A stretch of 64,000 nt of DNA from Sulfurovum sp. (GTDB lineage: Bacteria; Campylobacterota; Campylobacteria; Campylobacterales; Sulfurovaceae), in NCBI GenBank assembly GCA_030949725.1, contig JAUZSE010000018.1:1-64000 (forward strand), written 5' to 3'. A program made the position numbers and the translations under genes. Shown piece by piece: positions 45,073-55,272 of the stretch (positions within the stretch are counted from its first letter, which is position 1; the number at the start of each line of letters is the position of its first letter). A model generated the notes under the pieces. That model worked only from the letters and a program-made list of their open reading frames with translations, made no database searches and was not told the origin of the DNA.

Positions 45073-46172
45073 TCAACCCTCTTTCTTCTCTTTCAAAGAA
45101 AACTTTCCGATCTCTTCCAAAAATGTTGTGGCATAAGATCCTTTGTGTAGGTAAAATTCAACGGTTAATTTTTTGGTATTTTCATCATAGCTTGTTTCAA
45201 CTTTCTTAGGCCATATCCATGCGAAACGTCTGTCCCCTTTTAAGGCACTTAGTTCTGTATCATCAAAAGGTTCTTCTAGGTAGTAGGCATCAGATTTTGC
45301 ACGTTCAATCGTTGCTCCACAAAGTAGTCCTGTAGGTGCTATCTTTTTTGTTCAAAGATTTGTGCAGACTGATACATATCTTTGACGTAGCTACGCTTTC
45401 CATAAGGGTATGGCATCATAACATCTCCCAAAAAGAGTTTAAAAAACTGAGGTTGTTTAGCCAATACTTTTACAAGTTCTTCAGGGTATTGTAGCTTTTC
45501 TGCTGCTTGGGCTATAGTGTTTTCTGCTATCACAGTAGAGAGTTTCACTCTTGCACCTAGCCATCTATTATAAAGGTGGCTTTGATAGGCTGAAACAAGT
45601 AATTTTTCTTTGCTACCTTTAAGTCTTTTCCCCGAATGGGCAATCTCTTTTCCTTGTAGATAAGAACGGCTGTCTTCACCAAAACGCTGATAGCCATAGT
45701 AATTGGGTATACCATCTTTTTGCATTTTCTTAGCAGTAGTATTAAAAAACTTTGCATTTTGACTGTTTATATCATGCAAAATGATGGAAAAGCTATTTCC
45801 TTTGAGATGTCCTATCTTGATAGGGGCTTTATTGTAAGTGCGTTCGAGTATTTCTATCTTTTCTGTAGTGAGGTTTTTGTTGAGTTCTTTTTCGTATCTT
45901 TTGGGAAGTGAAATGTATTGTATAGTGGTTGCATTTTTGTCTTTAAGTCCTGCATACCCTATGTCACGTTCCTCCAAACCTGTTGCTTTGGCAAGTACTG
46001 TGATGAGTTTCCATGTACTCATATCTGTTTTTTTTATTTTGAGTATGAGGTAGTTACCTGTACCTGTAAAACTATAAAGAGGAATCTCCTCAACAAAAAA
46101 TCGTTCAATGGTTTGTTCGAAATCAAACTCTAGCGGGGTATGTGTATAAGCATAATTTTTAATGTGATTCAT
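45073..46172 (-). pseudogene. truD: tRNA pseudouridine(13) synthase TruD, one frameshift
   Basis: The N-terminal 277 residues contain the TruD signature GYAGLKDKNATTIQYIS with the catalytic Asp, PNYYGYQRFGEDSRS, and LLVSAYQSHLYNRWL. The frame ends after FEQKR at an A6 run (plus strand T6, 45343-45348). With one more A it continues KIAPTGLLCGATIERAKSDA and FAWIWPKKVE to the stop at 45073-45075, giving about 366 residues. TruD modifies tRNA-Glu at U13. The homopolymer context suggests a sequence error in a working gene. Confidence 0.88.
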
Positions 46173-46318
46173 AGTGAAATTATAGCGAAGTTATGTAGAG
46201 ATGGAGGCTTCAGATGAAATATACAATAGTTTTTTTACCAAGAAAGCTTATACAAGTTAACAGAAAAAATAAAAATATTTCAATATTTAATAAACAATAA
46301 AATATAAAAACAGTAGAA

Positions 46319-46324
46319 TATAAT
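46319..46324 (+). promoter_or_regulatory. Candidate -10 box of the Hsp70 operon
   Basis: TATAAT lies 17 bases before the first start codon (46342), in AT-rich DNA without a clear -35. No CIRCE-type inverted repeat, as used for HrcA control of the main dnaK operon, is visible upstream. Confidence 0.4.
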
Positions 46325-46341
46325 AAAAAGAATGGCTAAAA

Positions 46342-48516
46342 ATGGCTAAAAAGAAGACAAAAACATTTAAAAAGAGTCAACTTTTATCACTGTTTGTTAA
46401 TGAAAATTATCAAAAAGTTATCTCTAAGATAAAACAATTTGAGATAGAGGGGATGAATGCTGAAGAATTACAGGAAATTCAAGTAATTTCTTATGAGAGA
46501 TTGGCAAAATTCAATTTTGAATTAGGGGATATCAACAGAGCCATGAGAGATATTGAGTCTCTTTTGATGATAAGTAGTACTGATACTTATAAACTCATTA
46601 AATTAAAATATTTATGTTATATAGAGCATTTTAGCGATGCTATACATTTTGCTAAAGAAGTAATTGACTCCAAAAATCTTAAGATAAAAAAAGAAGCTCT
46701 GTTTCTTTATTTGCTTGCAGATATATATAATGGTAACGATAAAGTAGATGAAAAGAAGTTAAAACTACTACCTCAAACCAAACAAAACTATATTTTAGGT
46801 TTTAATGCATTTTTACAAGATGATGTAGAGGTGGCATTAAGCTTTTTTAACAAGTGTAATCCTCGTGCTAAAGTAGAAAAAGAGAATATTGAAGCCATTA
46901 AGTCTATTCTCTTAAATCAAGACGACATAAGCAGTAAAACTCTAAAGCCACTCTACCATTTTTTAATACATGGAGATGATACAAATCTGCAAAACACCAA
47001 AAATTATAGAACCATAAAAAAAGAGGTTCTCTCTCAATTTACTAAAAACAGAACAAAATCTGATATAGAAAATTTAATCTCTTTAAAATCCTCTATACCT
47101 ATTGAGAGTATTACAAAAGAAATAAAAGATAAAGAGCAACAGAGTAAACTTATTTTTAATAATATTATACTTCTTTTTGAAAAACAAAATAATTTTTCTA
47201 AAGCATTAGAGTTATTTATAAAACATCGAAATGCTTTGATTCACTTTGTTGAGTCTGGGATGTTGTTTATACATCTACAGTCTTCACAAGAAAACAGAAG
47301 CAATGATGCCTTTATTATAAACTTTTTTAGTGGCTATCTTAAACTGCATTCTAAAAAACTTTCAGAGTTTCAATTGGACTTTATCTTTATCTTTTTATTT
47401 AAAACTTCACCTAAAGAGAATACTACAAAAATTATAGAAGAATATGGTGGCGAAGATATTCTATTTTTAATTAAAGATATAACAACCATGATGAAGGTGG
47501 AAGTATCTCAGCAAGTACAATTTGACAAAATTGTCAAAAAGTATTCTCTTTTAAGAGCCACTATCTTAGGTTCATTATCAGGGTTTATTGATGTCCTAAA
47601 CACATACATTGGAGAAACAAGCAAAGAAGAAAAAGAACGACTAATCAATCAATTGGTTCAGTTATTGATACTCTTTGAAAATTGTCAAAAAGTACATACA
47701 AAATATCAATCTGTCATTTTTGAAATTCTAAGTAACATAGCTAAACTTATTCAAAATTTTGAATTTTCAAAAAATAAAACACTTTATATGCAACTTTCTA
47801 AGACCATTCATCATTTTATGGAGATTTACAACATAGATAAAGCAGATGTATCCTACGATATAAAAGCACTGTTTATCTCGATTGAAAAAAAGAAAAGTAT
47901 AAAAAAAGAGAAGAATATAGTAAATGAACATATTCTTAGTCTCTTAGGCGATAGGATCAATGACTATGATGAAGATGATGATATGTATGATGAAGAAGAT
48001 TTACTGGAACTAAAAGAGGAATTTATCGAAAGACTAGCAAATAATGAAGACCCTTTTCATAATGATTTAGAAGATTTTGCTGATCATTGTTATACGGATA
48101 CTGTTTTAGAATTTATCTTGGATCTATTCAAAAAAGCTATAGAATTAAAAAGGTATGATGACTCTTTCTTACATGAACTATTTAATGTGATGAACATTAC
48201 CATAGAAGATAAATGGTATAAAGAACAATTAATCATTTCCGTTAAAGAATATGCTAAAAAAGATACAATAACAGCCTCTCTTTTTTTGTATAACTGTATC
48301 ACTTTAATATCTAAAAAAGATAGAGAGACCCTTTGGTATCTTAAATGGTTAGAGACCTACCTCTATTTGGTTGATGATTATTTATTGCCAAAAGATAAAG
48401 TTTTTAACGGAATTTTAAAACATCTAATTAGAGTACAAGAAAAAAAGAGATTTAAATCGTTTAATGCTAGATTTAAAAAACTTATAGCTAGATTTAAAGA
48501 TAAAGGACTATTTTGA
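46342..48516 (+). CDS. Large helical-repeat protein of the accessory Hsp70 operon
   Basis: A 724-residue, almost entirely alpha-helical protein with a Lys-rich N-terminus. TPR-like helix pairs cover roughly residues 15-180 (YERLAKFNFELGDINRAMRD; ALSFFNKCNPRAK), there are further helices to the end, and an acidic stretch DYDEDDDMYDEEDLLELKEE lies near residue 535. No catalytic motif is seen. It overlaps the J-protein gene by four bases. By context it may be a co-chaperone, scaffold or client adaptor; I do not recognise a family. Confidence 0.7.
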   Translation: MAKKKTKTFKKSQLLSLFVNENYQKVISKIKQFEIEGMNAEELQEIQVISYERLAKFNFELGDINRAMRDIESLLMISSTDTYKLIKLKYLCYIEHFSDAIHFAKEVIDSKNLKIKKEALFLYLLADIYNGNDKVDEKKLKLLPQTKQNYILGFNAFLQDDVEVALSFFNKCNPRAKVEKENIEAIKSILLNQDDISSKTLKPLYHFLIHGDDTNLQNTKNYRTIKKEVLSQFTKNRTKSDIENLISLKSSIPIESITKEIKDKEQQSKLIFNNIILLFEKQNNFSKALELFIKHRNALIHFVESGMLFIHLQSSQENRSNDAFIINFFSGYLKLHSKKLSEFQLDFIFIFLFKTSPKENTTKIIEEYGGEDILFLIKDITTMMKVEVSQQVQFDKIVKKYSLLRATILGSLSGFIDVLNTYIGETSKEEKERLINQLVQLLILFENCQKVHTKYQSVIFEILSNIAKLIQNFEFSKNKTLYMQLSKTIHHFMEIYNIDKADVSYDIKALFISIEKKKSIKKEKNIVNEHILSLLGDRINDYDEDDDMYDEEDLLELKEEFIERLANNEDPFHNDLEDFADHCYTDTVLEFILDLFKKAIELKRYDDSFLHELFNVMNITIEDKWYKEQLIISVKEYAKKDTITASLFLYNCITLISKKDRETLWYLKWLETYLYLVDDYLLPKDKVFNGILKHLIRVQEKKRFKSFNARFKKLIARFKDKGLF

Positions 48517-48803
48517 TCAAAAGAAGCCCCTACGAAATATTAGGCTTAGAGGGAGACTTTGAGTTTAAAGATATTAAAAAGGCATATAGAAAAGCTATAC
48601 GAGTACATTCTCCAGACACAAATCCAGAGCAATTTACACTGATTTCTGATGCTTATGACTACTTAAGTAATGAAGAGTATTTTATGCAAGGAATAGAAGA
48701 AAATATGTTTGTATTGGATGTATCTATAGAAAAAGAACCCCATGAAAAAGAGAATAACAGTAGGCATTTAAAAAATATATTTGAGGTACCCTTTCAGATA
48801 TGA
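48513..48803 (+). CDS. J-domain protein with degenerate HPD motif
   Basis: A 96-residue protein. Residues 5-60 have the J-domain layout: SPYEILGLEGDFEFKDIKKAYRKAI, then VHSPDTNPEQFTLISDAYDYLS. The loop reads H-S-P-D in place of the canonical HPD, so either one residue is inserted or His is replaced by Ser next to a shifted His. It ends in a short charged tail without the Gly/Phe or zinc-finger parts of DnaJ. It lies between the helical-repeat gene and the GrpE-like gene, overlapping both by four bases. Confidence 0.8.
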   Translation: MIKRSPYEILGLEGDFEFKDIKKAYRKAIRVHSPDTNPEQFTLISDAYDYLSNEEYFMQGIEENMFVLDVSIEKEPHEKENNSRHLKNIFEVPFQI

Positions 48804-49375
48804 CAAAAGATGAACTAAAAACATATCTATGTAATCAGATAAATTTGATGGATGCTGTAGAGGTTAATGACTTATCAGAATTTTTACAAGGTAAAAGTGA
48901 GGAAGAGAGTATCGCTGAAGAGTTAATTGTGATTAAGGGAGAGTTTAAGAAGCTTACTAAATTGGTGCAACAGATGCAAACTCAATTACAAACAGTAAAA
49001 CTAGAACAAAGTGAAAAGGAACTAAAACCCTTTATAATATTTTATTCATTTTTAAAAAACTCAAACGATGCCCTAAACTCTATGCCTGAAAACTCTATGT
49101 TTGGTGTATCTAAATTCAATCGAGCTTTTGGAGCTTTCGAGAATGGTTTTGAGTCTATAGATATACTCTATACGGATATTTTAAAAAGTATACGTTTAGA
49201 AATAAGTACAAAAGTAGGAGATGTATTTGACCCTGACATTCATGAAGCTGTAGAAGTAATAGAAGATAAGAACAAAAAAGATGCAACCGTAATCGAAGTC
49301 CTAGAAGAAGGCTTCTTATATAAAAATACATTATTAAATTATGCAAAAGTAAAGGTAAACAGATGGACATCATAG
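48800..49375 (+). CDS. GrpE-like nucleotide exchange factor
   Basis: A 191-residue protein with a long central coiled coil (EELIVIKGEFKKLTKLVQQMQTQ region) and a C-terminal GrpE head: GDVFDPDIHEAVEV, DATVIEVLEEGFLYKNTLLNYAKVKV. GrpE releases ADP from Hsp70. The N-terminal 45 residues are not typical of housekeeping GrpE. It overlaps the Hsp70 gene by 13 bases. A dedicated exchange factor beside a non-DnaK Hsp70 is unusual. Confidence 0.85.
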   Translation: MTKDELKTYLCNQINLMDAVEVNDLSEFLQGKSEEESIAEELIVIKGEFKKLTKLVQQMQTQLQTVKLEQSEKELKPFIIFYSFLKNSNDALNSMPENSMFGVSKFNRAFGAFENGFESIDILYTDILKSIRLEISTKVGDVFDPDIHEAVEVIEDKNKKDATVIEVLEEGFLYKNTLLNYAKVKVNRWTS

Positions 49376-51012
49376 GAATAGATTTAGGCACAACGAATAG
49401 CGTAGCAACCGTATATACCAATGAGGGGTTAAAACATATCTCTTTTGATGGAGATTTTTTACTCCCTTCAGTTGTTAATGTAAGCAACAATGGTGTTATT
49501 GTCGGAATTAAAGCTAAAAATATGGCAATGATTGCAGAGGAAAACACAGCCTTATCTATCAAAAGAATGATGGGTACTAAAAAGCAGGTAGTACTAAACG
49601 GTGAAAAGTTTTCTCCTGAAGAAGTTTCATCTTTTATTATTAAGAAGATTAAAGAGACAGCTGAAAAAGAGATGGGTATAACATACAACAGATGTGTAGT
49701 TACCGTTCCTGCTTACTTTAATGAAAATCAAAGAGATGCTACCACACAGGCTGTTAAATTGGCTGGGTTGGAGGTACTTAGAGTTATCAATGAACCAACG
49801 GCTGCTGCTATTTCTTATGGAGCAAACAGAGATGAGGATATGCTTTATGGTGTGTATGATTTAGGTGGTGGAACATTTGATATATCTATTATTGAAAATT
49901 CCGAAGGTCTTATAGAGGTTCTATCCACTACTGGAGACAACCATTTAGGCGGAGATGATTTTGATAAAAAATTGACCAATCTTATTTGGGAAAAAAGTGG
50001 ATTTGATATAGAATTGAGTAGAAAACTAGAGATTAAACTTCATCAGTTAGCAGAAAAGACAAAAATAGCACTCTCTAGTGAACCTAGTGTGCATATAGAT
50101 GAGAAATTTTTTGCTAAAAAAGATGGAGAAGCACTACACCTAGAGGTAGAAGTAAGCAAAGAAGAGTTTGAAGCACTGATAGAGAGTGACATAGATAGAA
50201 CCATAGATTTACTTTTAGAAACTTTAGAAGACTCAAACACGGATATAGATGAGCTTGAAGCCATCATCTTAACGGGTGGATCGAGTAGAATTCCTTCTAT
50301 TTCACATAAGATTTTAGAAAGAACAGGAAAATTAGCTATTCTTATAGAAGACCCCGATAAATCTGTCTCTATTGGTGCTATTTTACAAGGAGCCATGATA
50401 GAAGGAATAGACACGGACTCTATTTTGGTTGATATCACACCCTACTCTTTGGGAATCTCAACACTAAAAGGTGAATATAGTATGGAGCTATCTTTTTCCA
50501 AAATAATACTTAAAAATACCCCTGTGCCTACTACTAAAACTTCAAGATATTATGCTGTAACTGAGTATCAGAAAGCATTTGAAATAGATGTGTATCAAGG
50601 AGAGGATGAAGAGAACCTTGAATCAAATATCAAAATAGGAGAGATGTTGTTAACCATCCAAAACCCTGTTGAAGATGGAGCGATTGATGTTGATTTCAAA
50701 CTCAATCAAGATGGCATGTTATCTGTTGTAGGAAGAGAGATTCATACCAATGAAATCATAGAAGGCACATTCAAAACCAAAATATCAAAATCAACACAAC
50801 ACTCCAAAGTAAAAGAGATGGAGATACTCACAGAGCATGACCAAACTATTATCGAAAAAATAGATAAAGTTTTAGAAAACAGTACTATTTTAGATGAGGA
50901 TAAAGAGGATTTAAAAGCGTTAAAAGACAAATTTCTATCCGCCGTAGTAGATGAAAAATCTTCTATAGAAGAGGAGATAATAGATAGTATATTCTTCCTA
51001 GAAGATATCTAG
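49363..51012 (+). CDS. HscC-like short Hsp70
   Basis: A 549-residue Hsp70, clearly shorter than DnaK (about 630) and near the length of HscC. ATPase-domain motifs are all visible: IGIDLGTTNSVATVY, LSIKRMMGTKK, VTVPAYFNENQRDATTQAVKLAG, NEPTAAAISYG, YDLGGGTFDISI, TGGSSRIPSI. The substrate-binding part is shorter and has no DnaK-type C-terminal lid motif. The partner J and GrpE genes directly upstream imply a self-contained chaperone. Confidence 0.88.
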   Translation: MDIIGIDLGTTNSVATVYTNEGLKHISFDGDFLLPSVVNVSNNGVIVGIKAKNMAMIAEENTALSIKRMMGTKKQVVLNGEKFSPEEVSSFIIKKIKETAEKEMGITYNRCVVTVPAYFNENQRDATTQAVKLAGLEVLRVINEPTAAAISYGANRDEDMLYGVYDLGGGTFDISIIENSEGLIEVLSTTGDNHLGGDDFDKKLTNLIWEKSGFDIELSRKLEIKLHQLAEKTKIALSSEPSVHIDEKFFAKKDGEALHLEVEVSKEEFEALIESDIDRTIDLLLETLEDSNTDIDELEAIILTGGSSRIPSISHKILERTGKLAILIEDPDKSVSIGAILQGAMIEGIDTDSILVDITPYSLGISTLKGEYSMELSFSKIILKNTPVPTTKTSRYYAVTEYQKAFEIDVYQGEDEENLESNIKIGEMLLTIQNPVEDGAIDVDFKLNQDGMLSVVGREIHTNEIIEGTFKTKISKSTQHSKVKEMEILTEHDQTIIEKIDKVLENSTILDEDKEDLKALKDKFLSAVVDEKSSIEEEIIDSIFFLEDI

Positions 51013-51170
51013 TGGAGTTCAAATACAAATGCCCAGTATGCAGAGCAAATAACGTTTTAACAGCCAATAATCTATATTGTAGAAGATGCCAGAGTAATCT
51101 TGCATCTATCTATAGGATCAAACGAAATAGAGTCTTTAAAGGCGTACAAAGATACATCTTCTTTAGATAA
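51012..51170 (+). CDS. 52-residue zinc-ribbon peptide, last gene of the Hsp70 operon
   Basis: GTG 51012 shares its first base with the Hsp70 stop TAG. The frame reads VEFKYKCPVCRANN, NLYCRRCQSNL, then a basic tail (RIKRNRVFKGVQRY) and ends at TAA 51168-51170. CPVC and CRRC are a clear zinc-ribbon pair. The overlap and the coding pattern make it a real gene. It could be a small adaptor or a nucleic-acid-binding peptide; there is no known family I can name. Confidence 0.65.
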   Translation: MEFKYKCPVCRANNVLTANNLYCRRCQSNLASIYRIKRNRVFKGVQRYIFFR

Positions 51171-51199
51171 ATGTGACAAGGTGCGTTAAAAACGACACC

Positions 51200-52531
51200 C
51201 TACCTTCTCTTCCTATCTTTCTTCTCCACCTTCGGTTTAGCCGCATCATAAGCTTTAAAACCATCACGCTTTGTTGTTTTACGTTTTTTACTTTTAGGTG
51301 CTATCTTTGTACCTGTTTTCTTTTTGCCAAAAGCACCATCAGCCTGACTTGTGTTCTTTTGGATTTTTGCGTGCGCCTTTTTGTGTGACTATCACTTTAG
51401 GGGCGTACCCTTCTAGTCTTTCTTGAGGTATAGCCTTTCCCATCAGTTTTTCCACATCTCTAAGTGCAACCATTTCTAGTGGCGATAGGAGCGTAATAGC
51501 CAAGCCTTTTGTACCTGCCCTGCCCGTACGTCCTATGCGGTGTATGTAGTCACCTGTTACGTGTGGAATATCATAATTCATCACTAGACCTAAAGAAGGA
51601 ATGTCTAATCCACGTGCAGCAATGTCTGTGGCAACAAGTACACGTATCTTTCCTTCTTTAAATCCTGCCAAAGCTCTGCTTCTTTCACCAGAGCTTTTAC
51701 CTCCGTGAATCACTGCTGTTTTAAGACCAGAGAGGTTGAGCTCTTTTGTGACTTCATCAGCGATTTCTTTTTTCCGTACAAAGACTAATACTTGCTTGTA
51801 ATTACGAGACCCTATAAGATAAGAAAGAAGTTCTGTCTTTTTCTCTTTGTCTACAGGATACACTACCTGTTTTACCAAACTTGCTGATGTACCCATACTG
51901 TCTACCTCTATGAGTTTAGGTTTAGTCAATATCTGTTCAGCCAATCTTTTAACAGACCCAGAGAGTGTGGCTGATATAAGTACATTTTGACGTCTACTAG
52001 GTAAATGTTGAAGTATCTTACTTACTTCATGTACAAAGCCCATATCTAAAATGGTATCTGCTTCATCTAGTACCAGATAATCCACAGATTCAAGATTGAC
52101 ATTTTTTTGATTGATATGTTCTAGTAAGACGTCCAGAGGTTGCAACGATGATATCAACACCATTTCTAAGTCTATTCGCCTGAGAAGTTAAGGTTAGCCC
52201 CACCATAAAGTACCATACTTTTTAGTGGAAGATACTTACCATAGGATTCAAAAGAAGCATGCACTTGACGGGCAAGTTCACGTGTAGGCACGATGATCAC
52301 AGCTTTAGGATAATGCTGACCTGCCACAAATGCTTTAGACAGTTCTTGAAGTATAGGTAAGGCAAATCCCGCCGTCTTACCTGTACCCGTTTGCGCACCA
52401 GCCATAATGTCACGACGTGTAAACATGACAGGAATCAATGCTTTTTGAATGGGCGTAGCAGACTCATACCCTTTGTCTTTAAGGGCGTTTAATATCTCGG
52501 GGCTTAAGCCTAGTGTAGATAAGGAAATCAT
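51200..52531 (-). pseudogene. RhlE-like DEAD-box RNA helicase, at least three frameshifts
   Basis: The N-terminal part has LGLSPEILNALKDKGYESATPIQ (Q motif), AGAQTGTGKTAG (Walker A), and VPTRELARQ. The frame is lost near 52188 and again near 52125, each by one extra base; the short middle frame reads TSQANRLRNGVDIIVATSGRL. The third frame has LVLDEADTILD, ISATLSGS and VATDIAARGLDI with HRIGRTGRAG. It shifts once more near 51350 into a Lys/Arg-rich tail ending at 51200. Restored, it would be about 443 residues. Confidence 0.82.
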
Positions 52532-52551
52532 ATTAAAGGATACTCGGATTT

Positions 52552-53579
52552 TCAAGTCTTCGTATTGAGACGCATTTTACGTTTAGCTACTTCACGCATA
52601 TCTGCATCAGAATCACTTTCGTCTACTATTTCAACACCTAAAATAGTTTCAACACAATCTTCAAGTGTTACGATACCTTCAGTCTGGTCATAAGAATCCT
52701 GCACCAAAAACATATGCTCTTTTTTCTTGATAAAAAGATCTAGAGCCATAGAAACAGGAATGTTCTCATGGATTTTATAAATATCTTTTTGAATACTTTC
52801 AAGCAATACAGAATCATCTTCTAATGCTTGTTTAAAGATTTTTTTGTCATCACCATACCTGTAATATTTTCAAGGTCACCATCATACACAGGCACTCTTG
52901 AAAATTTGAAAATAGCAGGTTCATGGTCTACAATATCTTTAATACTTCTCTTACCATCAAGCCCAAATACTACAGTTCTAGGGGTAAGTATCGCTTCTAT
53001 CTTTATCTTGTCAAGCAATAAAATATTTTCTATAATATCTGATTCTTGTTCATCAAGGACACCTTCATCTTCACTCATAAGTGTGCTTTCTATCAATTCT
53101 GCTTTGGTAAGGCTGATACCTTCATCAGATTTTTTAATACGATTGGTCACAAAAAGTGTTAAAAGTATAATAGGATACGTCATCCATATAAAAAACTGTA
53201 TCACATAGGCTGCGGATGGAGCCAAAGATTTCCAATAGACCGCCCCCATGGTTTTAGGGATAATCTCTGATAAAAATAGTATGGCAAAGGTCAATATAAT
53301 AGAAACATAAAATACTGCCCCTGCACCATACAAGCTTTCTGCCTGTGCACCTACAGCTGCTGCACCCAAAGTATTTGCAATCGTATTTAAAATCAATATA
53401 GAAGCAATAGATTTATTGAGGTTTGTTTTATGTGATTTAAGAAGTGCCCCTACTTTAGGGCGTTCTTTTTCTAACACTGAAATATAAGGCATGTTCACCG
53501 AAAGTAGTACTGATTCCAAAACTGAACAGACAAACGATATAATTACCGCTCCAAAAAAATATAAAAGTAACAAGTCCAT
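52552..53579 (-). pseudogene. CNNM/CorC-type membrane transporter with CBS domains, one frameshift
   Basis: The N-terminal DUF21/CNNM membrane domain (FVCSVLESVLLSVNM, IILTFAILFLSEIIPKTMG) and first CBS region (IEAILTPRTVVFGLDG) run to GMVMTKKS and stop. The plus-strand T7 run at 52839-52845 is one base short; restoring it gives KIFKQALEDDSVLLESIQKDIY and the second CBS domain (TEGIVTLEDCVETILGVEIVDESD). About 342 residues are expected. These proteins are linked to Mg2+ or cation efflux. The downstream mgtE is also Mg2+-related. Confidence 0.85.
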
Positions 53580-53595
53580 TTAAGTAAAATAATCC

Positions 53596-54903
53596 TTATA
53601 ATAAAATGATGGTCGCAAGACCTAAAAAGCTAAAAAAGCCAACAATATCAGTCACAGTAGTCAGTATCACAGTACTTCCTATAGCTGGGTCAATACCCAT
53701 TTTTTTGAGTAACAATGGGCACCATAGAACCAAAAAAACCTGCACATAGCAGATTAATCATCATAGAAAGTGCTATCACTATACCGAGCATTCCTTTATC
53801 AAACCATATCGCGGCGATAAAGCCCATAATTATAGCAAAAAATAAACCATTTGCAAGAGAAAGAATAACTTCTTTTTTAATCGTTCTATAGGCATCATGC
53901 TGTGCGATGTCCCCAAGAGCCAATTGTCGGACGACAACAGTAAGACTTTGTGTCCCCGCATTTCCACCCATAGAAGCCACTATAGGCATCAACACAGCCA
54001 ATGCAACATAAGTGCGTAACGTCTCCTCAAACAACCCTATAATCAACGAAGCACATATCGCAGTAAGAAGATTGATTCCAAGCCAAATGGCACGCGCTTT
54101 CCCCGCTTTAAAAATATCTTCATCTTCTTCAGCATCATCATCTACCCCTGCAAGATGATACATTTGATCTGTAGCATGCTCATTCATAATATCATAAATA
54201 TCATCTGATGTTATACGACCTACAAGCACCCCACGTCTATCGACAATAGGAAGAGATGAGAGGTCGTATTCTTGAAATTTTTGTACTATATCACGAATAT
54301 CATCATGGTCATGCCCTACAATAGTTTTAAACTTTTCTACATTCTCTTCAATATTCTCTTGAATTGTTTTATCAAAGTCAAATACTAAAAGATTCTCTAA
54401 ACCTATCCCATAACGTAAAATATGATTTTTATCTGTCACAAACAGATAATTTATATTTTCAAGTGCACCTTTTTTCTAAGTGTAGCAAAGCCCTTAATCA
54501 CATCATTGACCGTATGTTCCAAATTGGCAGTATATACTTCAACTTGCATATAGGCACCAGCTTCATCTTCCCCATACTGCTTAAGTTGTAAAATATCTTC
54601 TTGGTCATCACTATTTAAATGATCAAAAACTGCTTTGGCTTTATTGTGATCAACTTCTTCAAGTTCTTGTATGAAGTCTGTTTGATCATCTGATTCAAGT
54701 TCAGAAAGAGATTTGGCAATTTCTTTGGTAGTAAAAGATTCAACCACATCTTCAAAATATCTATCTGGAAGTTCTAATGCAACGTCCGCAATAAGCTCTT
54801 TAGGTATGGATTGTACGGCTTTATTGAAACTTTTTTCTGGTAGGTCTTTAAGAAGTTTTGCTATTTCTGAGGGATGTAGTTCATCATGGGGATGTTCATT
54901 CAA
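53596..54903 (-). pseudogene. mgtE: Magnesium transporter MgtE, two frameshifts
   Basis: The N-terminal MgtE domain (EIAKLLKDLPEKSFNKAVQSIPKEL) and start of the CBS pair (DEAGAYMQVEVYTANLEHTV) run to TLRKK, where the T6 run at 54471-54476 is one base short. The second frame gives the rest of CBS (LPIVDRRGVLVGRITSDDIYDIM) and the membrane channel (MPIVASMGGNAGTQSLTVVVRQLALG). It shifts near 53712 into KKMGIDPAIGSTVILTTVTDIVGF, ending at 53596. TTG 54903 is the first usable start; open frame continues a few codons upstream without an ATG. Confidence 0.87.
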
Positions 54904-54993
54904 ATACTGAGTAAAATTATCTATAATGTGATTCCTGTAAGCAAATTTAATTATTAGGGCAGGAAATAAGTAGGGATATTATCCCCACTTAGT

Positions 54994-55182
54994 TTATTTT
55001 TCTTCTATATCACACTTTTTAGTGATAAGACATGCGGGACAAAAGTTTACAAGTCCTGCGATAAGTGGCATTGCACCGAGGTAGAACCATTGATTTCCTG
55101 AATATACAGCATAAGCAATAAGTCCTAATCCTGCTACAATTCTAATTGGTCTACAGACTGCTCTAAGTTTATTTACATTCAT
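54994..55182 (-). CDS. YgaP-like DUF2892 membrane protein
   Basis: A 62-residue protein with two hydrophobic helices (IVAGLGLIAYAVYSG and LGAMPLIAGLVNF) and a CPAC motif near the C-terminus, as in the DUF2892 family of inner-membrane proteins. GGAAAT precedes the ATG. It stands alone between mgtE and pckA. The role is unknown; some family members are fused to rhodanese domains. Confidence 0.75.
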   Translation of the reverse strand: MNVNKLRAVCRPIRIVAGLGLIAYAVYSGNQWFYLGAMPLIAGLVNFCPACLITKKCDIEEK

Positions 55183-55272
55183 AAATATTTCCTTTAATAA
55201 GTTTTTTGTATTATAGTATAAAATACTTAAAACAATATAAGAATAACTAACTTTTAATATAAGAATCTATTA

